Shown here: positions 28,142-38,167 of the stretch, piece after piece
How the letters are laid out: the number at the start of each line of letters is the position of its first letter
How positions within the stretch are numbered: position 1 is the stretch's first letter
Assembly (NCBI GenBank): GCA_963971285.1
Contig: OZ020244.1
Location: 18,476,001 to 18,540,000, forward strand
Length of the DNA stretch: 64,000 bases
Source: Astropecten irregularis
Lineage: Eukaryota > Echinodermata > Asteroidea > Paxillosida > Astropectinidae
Direction of reading: 5' to 3'
Position numbers and translations under genes: made by a program
The notes under the pieces: generated by a model
Told to the model about the DNA's origin: nothing
What the model saw: only the letters and a program-made list of their open reading frames with translations
Databases searched by the model: none

Positions 28142-31100
28142 TCAGTAACCGTAAGGAAGCGTGTTATAGTCGTTTAACCTCACGCGTTTAGTATACACCA
28201 CTCTGTAATCTTTGCGCTCTTTGCGGGTCACGACCCGCCCAAACTTTACGCGACCTATCCTGTGGGGGTCGTAGACCCTGCGCCTTAAAGCATCGGCTCC
28301 AGCCGCCGCATCTGCTTCGTCTTCGCTGTCTCGCTCCGTTCTGACCATACTCTTTAGCGTACCGTAATTGACGATACGCGAGTTTCTGAAATTGAGCGTA
28401 ATGCCTCGGACCTTGCACGAGGTCAACTCGGTGCCGGTCTTCGTACTATGCACGGTGAAACCGTAATTCTTGGGCCCGCCGGAGGCGAATTCGGTGATGT
28501 AACTCCCTTCACCGTAGTCTTTGGCTAGCTCATCGGTGAGGTCTCCTAGGTAATCGCCGGTCGGCGGCACGTACTCGTTAGAACCTTCCCGAGAGACGAA
28601 GATGATGCTGTCCGTGTCGTAGTAGAGGACCCTTTCTCCCAACTTCTCCAGGAAGGAGTACAGCTTCAGTCTGGCCTGCGCCGTTGTGTAGGCGGCTATG
28701 GCCACGTTAGTGTTACCCATGGGTTCCACGAAATCTTCTTTGTGCCTCCATTGTACCTGCACCATCTGCTCCGTGACAAAATTCACCTGACTGACCACCT
28801 TCTTATCGTCCAACAGCAGGTCGTAAAAGGGTTCCGGCTCCTTCAGGTAGGACGTCTTAGACATGTTCTCCCGCTGCCCAAACTTTCCCCAGAAGCTGTT
28901 GAGCATCAATTTCGCCACGGCCCTCAAGCCCTCGTTCTTATTAATGGCCGCCGGGTCTAGCCGGATGCCCTCGTGTTCCTCGTACTCTTTGATATACCTG
29001 TCTTTCTCGGCGTCGCTGTCGCACCATTTAGGCCATCCGCTGGCCTCCTGTTTGAGCTTTAGGAAAGTGTTGATATACCCGGCGAATAGCCCACCCGTCT
29101 TGGTGGACGGGTCGTACTGAGCCGTTTCCTCGAAATGCCACACTTCGTGCACCCGCACCAACCTGTAACCCGTGCTCAGAGCCTTCTGTAATTCAACGGA
29201 CACCCAAGTCCCTCTTATGATCCTGTCTTCCTCTCGGTGTTCACAACGCTCGGTCTGGAGGGTGTCACAACATTTCCCGCACAGGGCGAACATGAGTTTG
29301 CCTTGAGCGCGCCGGGGGAGGATCGGATGGTAAAGGCCTCTGGGAGGCGCCAGGTCGGCCTTGATGAAACCCTCGTATCGGTTCAGGTCTGCTTCGAAAT
29401 TTTCTGTTATGATTTTCGGATGCCCGAGCGGGAACTTTCCGTATTTGCAGACCCAGGGATAGAGGCTGCAGACGTCCACGTACATGATTTTCTCCCCCGG
29501 CCCTGCCTTGTGGAACAGCTTCGTGGCGTTGGTACGGCCCCCGAAGAAAGCATCCCTGGGAGACAGCGGCGGTTCCTCCGGTTCGGCTTCGACGAAAGCG
29601 GCCATGCGGGGGTTGTCCTTGAGCGCCTTGGCAAAATCGCATTCCCACATTTCTTCAACTCTGTACCCCGCCCTCTCCAGCGCCTTGGTTCGCTTGACCG
29701 TCTCTTCGTACCTTTCGTGCATAGTCAACGCCGACGTAGGTGAAATGATGTCCCCTCGTCGATAGCACTTTGGACACCCGTGCCACACGCAACCGTGGAA
29801 TTCAAAGACGGTCTTCTCATACAACCCATCCACCCTATATTTGCCGACTTTGACCTCTCCGCCGTTGAGGGCGTGCCGAATTCTGATATTTCTATCGAAG
29901 GACAACCACTTCAACCAACGGATCGCCACCTTTGAATGGGTGTGCTCCTTTCTGTACCCCAGCGCCGGTATGATCGCAATGGTTTCCGGCCGGAGGTAGT
30001 TTCGTCTGAAGACGGTGCTACAGGCGCTGGCTATGGTGATGCTCCTCGCAAAAGGATCCACCTCCGTCTGCTGCCTAAATATGTGACGAAACTGAAGACA
30101 CCCTCTCCTCAAGATATCGACATCGCTCCTGCAATAGTCTAATATTTCCTTCTGCAGATCGAACGGCTGGTCCCTTCTAGACTCGTACCACCGGAGAAAC
30201 TCCTCTCTCTTCTTCGTCACCATACCTTCGGGGTCGTAAAATCGCTGCTCGAGGAGTGGACCGACATAATTCTCATTGGCTCGAGTATTAAAGAAATGTG
30301 GGAAGAACCCTTTCTTCATCTCGGTAATACCAAATGCGGCGGGCAACTTGGCGAGTGGCATGTTCAAGAAACTCAGGGAATCGATGAACTTCAATCCCCC
30401 CGCCTCCATAGACAAGACCTTCTGCCCATTCATGACCACCGTAGGTAGCACGGCTTCCTTGAACAGGTATCTCAAAATAAACTGGGAGTCGTAACCCTTG
30501 AAGTTGTGGGCGATACAGATAGACCCCTTGTGTCTCTCTTCGCCGAATAACCATTGACAGAAGTCGTCCAGAGTGCTGCGTCCCCTAAATACGCGCTCGT
30601 TCGTATCTCCGAGACTACAGCGCTGACACGGCATGGTGGGGACGAAACTTTGCGTGTCCATGCAGACATCGCATACCTTCTGAGCGACGCAGAGGTTTGG
30701 AACGTGTTCGTAGACGGGACCTAAGGTATTCTCACCAAAAGCCTCGTCCTGCCTACATTCGAAGTCGAAGAAGATGTAGGTGGATATTTCTTTCGTCTGG
30801 GCCGTCTGATCTTCGGGTTCCTCTACTATCGCTACCCCCTCTTCCTCTTCTATCTCTCGAACCAGCATTTCATCTAGGTCGATCTCGTCTTCGGGTAACG
30901 CGGGCTCAATCGGCTGGAGGACCTCTTTCGGTATCGGGGTCATGAAGCATCGATGTTCCGAGGACTGGTACTTCTTGCAGACGGCGCAGTAGACTTCGTT
31001 GCAGACGTGGTCTTTATCTCTGGTGTGGTGTTTGTACAGTACTTTACCGCAAGTACATTTTCGAACGGTAGAACAGGTCGAGTTTCCACCCACTTGCACG

Positions 31101-33371
31101 CGGTGCCCCTTACCCTTGACGCGTCTCGTCTTCAGCGGTGTCTTCTCCAGATGCCGGGCGAAACACGTCTGGCTCTTGAACACTCTGCGGCAATCGTTGC
31201 ACTCTAACCATTTTTCGAAATCGCAGTCGGGTTTCCCCTTGTAGCAACAGTGGCACTTCTTGACGCACCTATGCCTCTCTTGTCCGGAGAACCCCTTGAA
31301 ACATATGTCGCAAAAATAGGCTCTGCCCAAAAACCCGCACATAGATGTTATGACCGCGTAGTGGTCGTTATAGAAATACAGATATAGCTTCACGGGGGCC
31401 TCTTCCCCCTTAAACCATACTGCATTGAAGACCTCCGCCGACAGGACTATCAACTGATAACCCTGCGGTTGGAGGAATTGCGAAAAGGTCTTCAACTCGT
31501 CGAGACCGCAACGACCTTGGGGTACGCCCGCCTCTTCGTGTAAGCGTACAGCCGCCATTCTCTGCTTGAGTCTACCTTGTCTAATACTATTCCAAGGTAC
31601 GCTGGGGTCCGCGACCTTATCGTGGTTCGCCTTGGCGGTCACGATAGCCCGGGCGCAGCAGAGCTCGTCGCGGTTGTTGATGATGATGACGCTCTTTTTA
31701 CCTCCCAGCCATTGTTCCAGCGGTTGGAAACCACGGCCGAGACAGGCTCCCCCCTTCTTCCACTTGACCCTTGTGATCGTGACGACCACGTTACCGTCTA
31801 GGGATACCGACTCGTTTGATTGGAGAACCCTTTCTAATTCGGATAACAGGGTTTCGACCGTAAAAAGATCTCTGTGTACAAAATCGAGCCAGAAATCTTC
31901 CTCCAACCCCGGAAACCGAATCGTTACGCCCACTAAATCTTGCGGCTCAAAATCACTCATCATCTGATCGAAAAGAGAAGCAAACACCTCAACTAAGGTT
32001 TGTATTATATTTTCTATACCTATAATAGGATCAATTTCATTAAACTGAACAACGTAACGGTCGCCTTGGGTTTGAAATCTCTTTACATACTTAGATTGAA
32101 CGGATACGATTCTATAATAGTCTTCGGGTCTCATCCGATCTGGATCTTCTTCGTCCCCGCTGTCTTCTTCCTCGTCCTCGATGCGTGGCGGGGTTCGATA
32201 AGGATCTGGGTCATCATCGCCGAGAATGAGAGTGTCGTCGTCATCCTCAAAAGGTAAGCCCTCCGATGATGAAAAGGAGACCGACTTACGGGTTCTTTTA
32301 GCCGCCGGGGGTGACTCATCCCCCCGCGCGTCGAGACGCCTCGTCTTCGTTCTTTGCACGACTGGGACGCCCTCATCGACGGGTGATGAACCATCGGGTA
32401 CGATAGGGTTACCACCGCCGCCGTACTGGACAAGCTTCTGCGTATCAACAAAACAAAACCAATAAGAAATAAAAAATAACAAAAAACAAACAAACAGAAT
32501 CGAACACCGGTCAAAGTTTATTGAATACGGGTATAATTCGAGATAACGAGAATGGTTAATGATTCACCCGCACAACTGTATCGTACCTCCTTTTCATTGT
32601 ATCTGCCCGATTGTGCCGCGATGGTAGCGTCGTTGGAGGCGCTATAACTCGTACTCGGTAGACAGTCGAGTGATTCTCCGCCCTTATCACCCCGAAGAGG
32701 AGCCTATACGCAAACAAACAAATAACGGATATCAACCACTAGGTCAAACCCTACCTGTACGAGCCATAGTAAATAAAAACTTATATTTGACACGACAGTA
32801 TCGTACCTCTTTGTTAATACATCTGTCTGGTTGCACAACGTTGGAGGAAACGTTGGGGGCCTGGTAGCTCGTACTCGGTACGGGTTGATCAAGACTTCGA
32901 TCAGAATTCTTGCCATCAGATTCAACGGTGACCAATTGCGGGACAGCGGTTTTCAGAGTAGGGGAGTCATTCGTGAGACTATGGATCTACATCGAATAAA
33001 ACGTTTCAATATCCTCATTAAGCAGACAGCTAATTCAGTCATAACTAAAAGCCGTGCACGTAAAACCTTTAGCAAAAAAAAAACGTTAAAGTCAAGAAAA
33101 AATGACATACCTCTTCTTCTATCTTTCGAATTTCCATCAACGTCTCTTCAGAAGGATCGGGACTATTAAACGGGTAGTACTCGTTGTCCACGTCCTGCGA
33201 TACATCTAACACACCTTCATTTTCCGCGAGGAAATAGTAGTTGTCTGCAATCTCCTGCACAACGATCTGCTGACTGGCAGTAGGATCGGGCGATAAAAAC
33301 AAATCCTCATCTTCGTCCTCCCGCTGGTTAACTCGATCGCTCTCCATATTCATTTCCTTTCTTGCAGACAT
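28142..33371 (-). CDS. Protein-primed family B DNA polymerase, four predicted exons
   Basis: The long frame (28,142-32,437, 1,431 codons) carries the 3'-5' exonuclease motifs FFDFEC, AHNFKGYDSQF and YCRSDVDIL. It also carries polymerase motifs DVCSLYPW (A), KLMLNSFWGKFG (B) and YYDTDS (C), with a Cys/His-rich zinc-finger region (CDICFKGF...HRC) before the exonuclease and an insert FEFHGCVWHGCPKC before motif A. It replicates the element by protein priming. The frame has no natural start: the Met at 32,482 lies in a polypyrimidine tract ending in a good acceptor (ATACGCAG). Upstream exons 33,111-33,371, 32,807-32,986 and 32,587-32,703 have matching sites (donors GTATGT, GTACGA, GTACGA; acceptors GATGTAG, GCGTATAG), and every junction is phase 0. 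The total is about 1,617 residues. An unspliced form could start at an internal Met preceding PEDYY. No frame lesions are seen. Confidence 0.93.
32587..33371 (-). other. Polymerase 5' mini-exons 1-3 and their introns
   Basis: Exon 1 (33,111-33,371, 87 codons, acidic, with two SPDP words), exon 2 (32,807-32,986, 60 codons) and exon 3 (32,587-32,703, 39 codons) are separated by introns of 124 and 103 nt; a third intron of 149 nt leads to the main exon. Exons 2 and 3 both contain PSTSY followed by (Q/S)A and end in KE before GTACGATAC, so they appear to be tandem duplicates including the donor site. All lengths are multiples of three, so skipping either exon would keep the frame. Confidence 0.75.
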
Positions 33372-33604
33372 TTTCGTGAGGTCTCGGTTACAATATGCAC
33401 GAGGAAACAAACTTCCACACTATTCGATGTACTACATACAAGTGACAACAAATATTTCGATACATGTTTAATCTAGCCTTCCCTTCACGCCCTTTGTACT
33501 TACACTATTGATGCAACACGCAACACTCAACGTTACGCCATATTCATTTACACACCGACCCTTCATCGCTCCCCTTATCTACAAGTTCAAAGACAACCTC
33601 AATT

Positions 33605-33834
33605 CCTACCATCCCCACTTGACCTTCAACCTCAGCTTGCCTTCCGAGACCTTATCTCTACTACGTCACGCTCGTCACGTGACCACTTGACCTTTCACCT
33701 CCAGACTGCCAGACTTCTTATCTCCCTACTTGACCTACTTGACCTTCTTATCTTATCTCCCTACTTGACCTTATCTAATGTCACTTGACCTTGAGCTAAA
33801 AATAGAGTGGTCTGAAGTCACACCCATTACTACT
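33605..33834 (-). repeat. Polinton right terminal inverted repeat (conserved part)
   Basis: This is the inverted counterpart of 12,103-12,333, ending ...CCCATTACTACT. It preserves the DR3 of AGGTCA (complement at 33,731 and 33,740) and the TCAAGGTCA site (complement 33,786-33,794). The inverted half-site of the left TIR is mutated here. Confidence 0.95.
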
Positions 33835-33840
33835 GACATG
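33835..33840. repeat. Polinton target-site duplication, right copy
   Basis: GACATG is identical to 12,097-12,102. It is followed by GCGGCC, the normal 5' UTR end of MSINN-type receptor genes read on the opposite strand. Confidence 0.95.
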
Positions 33841-33941
33841 GCGGCCTGAATCTTAAACTTTAAATTCAAACTTGAAGTTTTGCTATGTATGCCTATTGTT
33901 TAAAAATGAGTGGCCGTTTTTGTCATGACACGTCTGACTTC
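33841..33941 (-). promoter_or_regulatory. Orphaned promoter/5' UTR of the disrupted GPCR
   Basis: GCGGCCTGAATCTTAAACTTTAAATTCAAA matches the 5' flank of the receptor at 4,539 (5,513-5,545) and, inverted, that of the receptor at 50,599. It should therefore drive the pseudogene at 11,083-12,102 but is now 21.7 kb away. Transcripts from it would enter the Polinton's right TIR after the duplicated ATG. Confidence 0.8.
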
Positions 33942-34185
33942 AGGGGCCAATTTCATAAAACTGTTAAGCACAAAAATTTGCTAAGCATGACATTACTGTC
34001 TTAATAAAAAACAGGGTTAACAACCAAATTTCCACGTGTTGTGTATCACTTGTGATTGTTCTTTGGCTGTTGTTCGCTGACCATGAATATCAAATGGAAC
34101 TTTCAATGGTGGTTTGTTTTATTGGGCGAGACGTTTTTGTGCTAAGCACATTTTTGTGCTTAACAGTTTTATGAAATTGGCCCCT
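33942..34185. repeat. MITE, AGGGGCCAATTTCATAA family
   Basis: AGGGGCCAATTTCATAAAAC and its inverted copy end at 34,185, with subterminal TTAAGCACAAAAAT repeats. The paralogous flank near 50,490 has the uninterrupted site, with only a single A where the element sits here. Sister copies are at 41,478 and 52,734. Confidence 0.85.
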
Positions 34186-35170
34186 GATGTGCTTCACCGT
34201 TTCCAATCATATCGCAGTTATGTATGAGTAACATGAATTACGGCGAGACGATGCTTGACAATAAAAAGCTCGCCAGGAATTGAATTAGGCCTAAGTCGCA
34301 GGAAAATACCACATTCAAACAGTAACGTGGAAGGGATATACATAACTCGATGCAATTTGATAAACATATTAATGTATGCATGCACCTACTACCTATACCA
34401 AATCTTAGTTCACATTGAATTTCAGTCTTGGTCATGTATTAAAGTTATTTGCATGGCTTGTGTCTGCTATGAAACTAGCATATTTATGACAAAATGTCTG
34501 AAGTGGCATTGGCATTAATGACATTATGAATAGTACATGGTCTGCAATAATGGTATTGGCATCAGTATTGTTTCCCCGATTGTTTTCGGTTTATTCTGAC
34601 TGTATTGTTGCCTTGCTTGCATGGGCCAACCTTAAGTAATAAGCATGTATTTACCTATTATACTGCAGTCATATAAAATCCTCAATATGAAATTGATGAC
34701 ATTACAGCAATAACACGATTTTGTAATTGTCTTATTTCATCCGGTGTGCTAGCGGTATATAATGAATAAATATAATTTGTCATTGACATTTACATTGGCA
34801 CGCACTGTGTATAGAGACTGTTATCAATGTAAACAGTAAAGCATGCTATAGGATTTGTCCAATCAATTAATGTTGCCACTCTTGGTGCGCGTCGCCATTA
34901 TAAGCTATACTGAGAAACACGTTCAGTATAATATTCATAATCCACCTCTTTGTCATATCATCGGCTTCATCAGCCTGCAGCATGACGTAGCAAAGTAAAT
35001 TGACGAATTGAGACAAGTCTACAAATTGAAATGAAACATAGAGGAGACCCTTTGAAAAACAAATTGACCGTCGTTGGTTGAAATTTCATCAAAATCGTTG
35101 CTCACCTTTTGAGAGGAAAATGACTAAAATCCTAACAGTTTCTAATTTAATTTGTTGAAGTGCCTATTAG
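34186..35170. repeat. Duplicated intergenic segment of the GPCR unit
   Basis: This stretch is the inverted counterpart of about 49,200-50,490, and partly of 44,660-45,250. Shared landmarks include GGTGCGCGTCGCCATTATA, GTATAGAGACTGTTATCA and CAGGAATTGAATTA. There is no gene in it. It shows that receptor copies were duplicated together with kilobases of flank. Confidence 0.75.
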
Positions 35171-35718
35171 CTGCAAGTGTTTTATTTAAGTAAATGGTGC
35201 AATTTGTTAAGTTTTCCTTTAAAAAATTTCTCAAGGTGCGATAGCATTAAAAAAAGACGAATTATTTTCACAGAAACATTTTACACATCTAGTTTGACCA
35301 TTATTAAGAGTGATTCCAAGACCAAGATGGCGTCAGGTCAACATGCTCTGTATCTGGCTCTGCTAGTTTTTATCATCTTTGCTGTAACCATTTCAAGTTT
35401 GTGCTTGATCTTATCTCCACAAGATAGTCTATATTCCACTGACTCTCCTAGTCCATTTTCAACAGTATGTTCTTTGCAGAAAAGCAGAAATTTTGCAGTT
35501 TTCTTCCAGTTTTGCTGCACTCTCATTCAAGTCTCTGTGTACACTGGATGATTTAACATTGAAGATAGACACTCCATGCACCGCAGTCTGGTACCACACG
35601 TTCGTCAACGCCAGAGTAGTGGCTAAAATGTGCTAGACAAGCGTCGCTATTCCAAGCAAGAAAAGCGCGAAGGCAAGGGTCGCGGTCTTGAATGGAGTGT
35701 CTAGGGATCAGGTAGGGA
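35171..35718. other. GPCR 3' flank with a doubtful membrane-segment exon
   Basis: An ATG at 35,328 opens MASGQHALYLALLVF, a hydrophobic helix followed by ISSLCLILS and a donor-like GTATGT at about 35,466. No matching exon or family is evident, so this is probably chance or retro-debris. Nothing else is seen. Confidence 0.25.
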
Positions 35719-36714
35719 TCAGCCGTGAGAGACGCCAGTATCAATAGTTGAAATATCTTCCTCATTCCACACTCGGTTTCTACGGAATGGTTTGAGTACG
35801 AGGTACTTTAGTTGAGATCGAAACTTTTCGTACTTGAAGCAGTAGATGATCGGATTGACGAACATGTTGCAGGCCACCAGAGCCGTGAAAGGTGCGTACC
35901 ATATGGACAAGAGGCCTGGCGTGTTTGAAGCTGTAGAGTAAATGAACAGAGCTTCTGTAGGTGTCCAGCACACCACGAACATGATACCAATCAGCAGGGT
36001 CGTAATGAGGACGTTCTTCTTGGCTTTACTCATCGTATTCTGCTGATCGTTACCCGGATTCGCAAGTTTCTTGGTTACCACGATGAGTATCCGGGTATAT
36101 GTGTAGATCAAGACGGTGATGGGAGCAAAGTACTCGGTCACTGCAACTGCTGAAATGAAGATAACCGTGGTACCAGGCTCCATGAATATCGGTTGACATT
36201 CTCCAAGACGTGCTTCGAGCAGGAACAGTACGTGTGTTGCATAAAGTAAGCCGATCACCCATGGAATCGCCACAGCGAACTTCAGTTTGGACTTGGAGAA
36301 AGAGTTTCGATGTTTCACTGGATAGCAGGTTGCCATAAACCGCTCCACCGATATGATGACGAGATTGTACGTCGAGGTCGCGTTCATCAACCAAAGAAAG
36401 AAATCTGAGGCCACGACTCGACAGAGAAAATGATCGTAGAAAGTACCCTCCAAAGACACAACTGTGGTTGGTCCACGCAGTACCTTTTGGCCAAAGAATA
36501 CAACCCCAGCGATGCAGTCAATGATGGACTGGTGCAGGATGAGACGATTTGTGAAGGAGCTGAACATTCGACGTCTGAGCAGCATAACGGTGATAACCAT
36601 GCCGTTTCCAAGCACAGCCAGGCAGGCGATGATGGTGTTGACTGCGTCCAGTAAAGGAGATCTTTCACCGTACATGCTATTCTCTACATCGCCACTAGTT
36701 TTGTTCAAAGCCAT
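35719..36714 (-). CDS. Rhodopsin-type GPCR, MALN type
   Basis: This intact intronless receptor has 331 residues, the same length as and very close to the gene at 9,184. It has sequon N4, GN in TM1, D66, C98/C173, SVERF at the end of TM3 (ERF instead of DRY), CWTP, NPIIY, and tail basic residues KPFRRNR. Differences from 9,184 concentrate in TM4, loop 2 and TM6-TM7 (for example CQPIFMEPGTT in loop 2), the regions that usually shape the ligand pocket. One oddity is GNDQQN rather than GQQN-type residues in intracellular loop 3. It lies on the strand and in the orientation of the left-hand receptors. Confidence 0.94.
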   Translation of the reverse strand: MALNKTSGDVENSMYGERSPLLDAVNTIIACLAVLGNGMVITVMLLRRRMFSSFTNRLILHQSIIDCIAGVVFFGQKVLRGPTTVVSLEGTFYDHFLCRVVASDFFLWLMNATSTYNLVIISVERFMATCYPVKHRNSFSKSKLKFAVAIPWVIGLLYATHVLFLLEARLGECQPIFMEPGTTVIFISAVAVTEYFAPITVLIYTYTRILIVVTKKLANPGNDQQNTMSKAKKNVLITTLLIGIMFVVCWTPTEALFIYSTASNTPGLLSIWYAPFTALVACNMFVNPIIYCFKYEKFRSQLKYLVLKPFRRNRVWNEEDISTIDTGVSHG

Positions 36715-37570
36715 GTTACATTTGGCGGTGAAAACAGACGTCTGTACTCTTCTCTATGTCTTGCCTGAAATAACGGATGTTTGTTGCCGTGGCAGGCATC
36801 GCCGGCAGAAACGTTGTATGCATGTTTATATTGTCTGAAATCAAATTGCATCGTGGGTACAAGTTGAGTTTTATCCAATAAGGCGCTTAATTTGACTACG
36901 TATAGGAGTGTCTTTCAAGACGATTGTAGCAATTCATTTCAGTCCATGGAGAAAATCACTCAAAACCGCGGGAAATTATTCATTTTATCTGTTCGCTTCT
37001 TTCTTGGGGATACGCTGTTCAACAATGACGAAGACGGAATTCGAGTGATGTAACTTAATAATGTATATTCATGGGTGCATTCGATTAGCTCCCCCGGGTC
37101 AGCCCTTTCTGGGAATGGTCGTGTTTTACTGCACAAAACAATCGGGAGAATGGAGACGAGGTTGACTGGTGTCGACCAGTTTCCAATCATCATGCGCACT
37201 CTTGAATGAAAAGCAAATCAGCATTTTGTACCGATCGCAAGACTCCTTTAATTATGCAGATTGAATAAACAAGTTAGTCCCTAGCTCTTTCCAGAGTTGA
37301 GTTCAGTGAAGTCGTTGGAGTATTTGTCTTGCCGTTTATAATCGAGTTAAGCTGTGTACGTAAACATACGAATCAGAAGGTGCACGGCCTGAGCACGGCC
37401 AGGCTGTTCTGAGCTTTTGTTACTGACGTCACATAAGTTAGATGATCCAGACAGATGATTCCTCCAATCAGAGAATGCAGAATATTTAAGCTATACGAAT
37501 AAAGATTAACCTTCCACGCTAGTTTTTACAATCTCCCCGTTCTTTTTTCATTCTTGCCATTTTTTTTTTC
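36715..37570. other. Receptor upstream flank, no gene
   Basis: This is duplicated promoter-side DNA shared with 10,180-10,800 (CAGATTGAATAAACAAGT, GATGATCCAGACAGAT) and, inverted, with 46,860-47,430. No coding frame is supported. Confidence 0.6.
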
Positions 37571-37618
37571 GATGAGACGATTTTTGAAGGTGTTGACTAT
37601 TCGACGCCTGAGCAGCTT
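37571..37618 (-). pseudogene. Tiny GPCR fragment (TM1-TM2 loop)
   Basis: GATGAGACGATTTTTGAAGG and CGACGCCTGAGCAGC match the minus-strand copies of the RRR-FSSFTNRLI region. Similarity stops abruptly on both sides. Beyond 37,640 sequence resembling one end of the TTAA MITE (ACTATCATACTTTGG) follows. Confidence 0.6.
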
Positions 37619-38002
37619 TTGGCAAAAACTCGAAAGGGACTGTTTTAAATGTACTATCATACTTTGGTGGGTATGCACAACTGAAATGTTCATATAGATT
37701 TACGCATAGCTTACATAATAGAGATGTACCTGGTACAAACCATTAACATTAACATTAACGCCGTCCGTACTAGTACAGCCAACAAGCGTCTATCACAAGC
37801 ATGCGTGAAGATTTCCGATTTATTATGTAAGCCAACCCAGCACTGACCACTCTAAGGTTTGACAAATCAAGGGCCATCTACTGGACAGTGCCATATGGTG
37901 CAACGTTGCTGACGAGTGACGAAAAACTAGCTATTAGGAACTCTATTTTTCGAAATAATACAGCGGAATACTTTGAGTTGAAAGTTAAAGATTCAGGCTG
38001 CC

Positions 38003-38167
38003 ATACTTTTAACAACTTTACGAATGAAAATGAACATTTGACGACCCAGTGTTCCGTATATACCTCTTCTGGACGCAGTCATCACCACCATCGCCTGCCT
38101 GGCTAGGCTGTGCTTGGTAATGGTGTGGTTATCACCGTTATGCTGCTCAGACGTCCAGTGTTCAGCT
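38003..38167 (+). pseudogene. GPCR 5' fragment, MSINN type, start codon lost
   Basis: The sequence follows the MSINN receptors from the 5' UTR (TTCAGGCTGCC) into about 55 codons ending in TM1-loop sequence. The start codon is ATA instead of ATG (38,003-38,005), indels break the frame near GAACATTTGACG and GGCTAGGCTG, and similarity ends at 38,167. It is a truncated dead copy. Confidence 0.85.

Larger units (their letters stand above)
12103..33834. mobile_element. Polinton/Maverick (adintovirus-like) element, 21.7 kb
   Basis: The boundaries are exact: AGTAGTATTGGGTGTG at the left, its inverted counterpart at the right, and GACATG duplications outside. The terminal repeats match over about 230 bp with roughly four differences, then diverge. 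The cargo is the full Polinton set: protein-primed DNA polymerase B, retroviral-type integrase with chromodomain, FtsK/HerA-like packaging ATPase, adenain-like protease, double-jelly-roll major capsid protein and penton-like minor capsid protein, plus small accessory proteins. Three left-end genes run on the plus strand and the rest on the minus strand, converging near 15.3-16.1 kb. The usual size is 15-20 kb; the excess here is the nested 5.6-kb insert. The nearly intact coding set and similar TIRs suggest a fairly recent insertion. Protease and penton are broken, so this copy probably cannot form virions alone. Confidence 0.97.

Noticed and set aside
28742..29765. Plus-strand ORFs inside the polymerase gene
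   Set aside because: They are antisense shadows of a conserved coding sequence with biased codons.
32438..32482. Methionine at 32,482 as the polymerase start
   Set aside because: The first 15 codons are a hydrophobic read of a polypyrimidine tract ending in a strong AG acceptor, and upstream phase-0 exons fit better.
35328..35551. Small plus-strand ORF with a strong hydrophobic helix
   Set aside because: It has only one segment, no partner exon and no homologue that I recognise; chance or debris is likelier.
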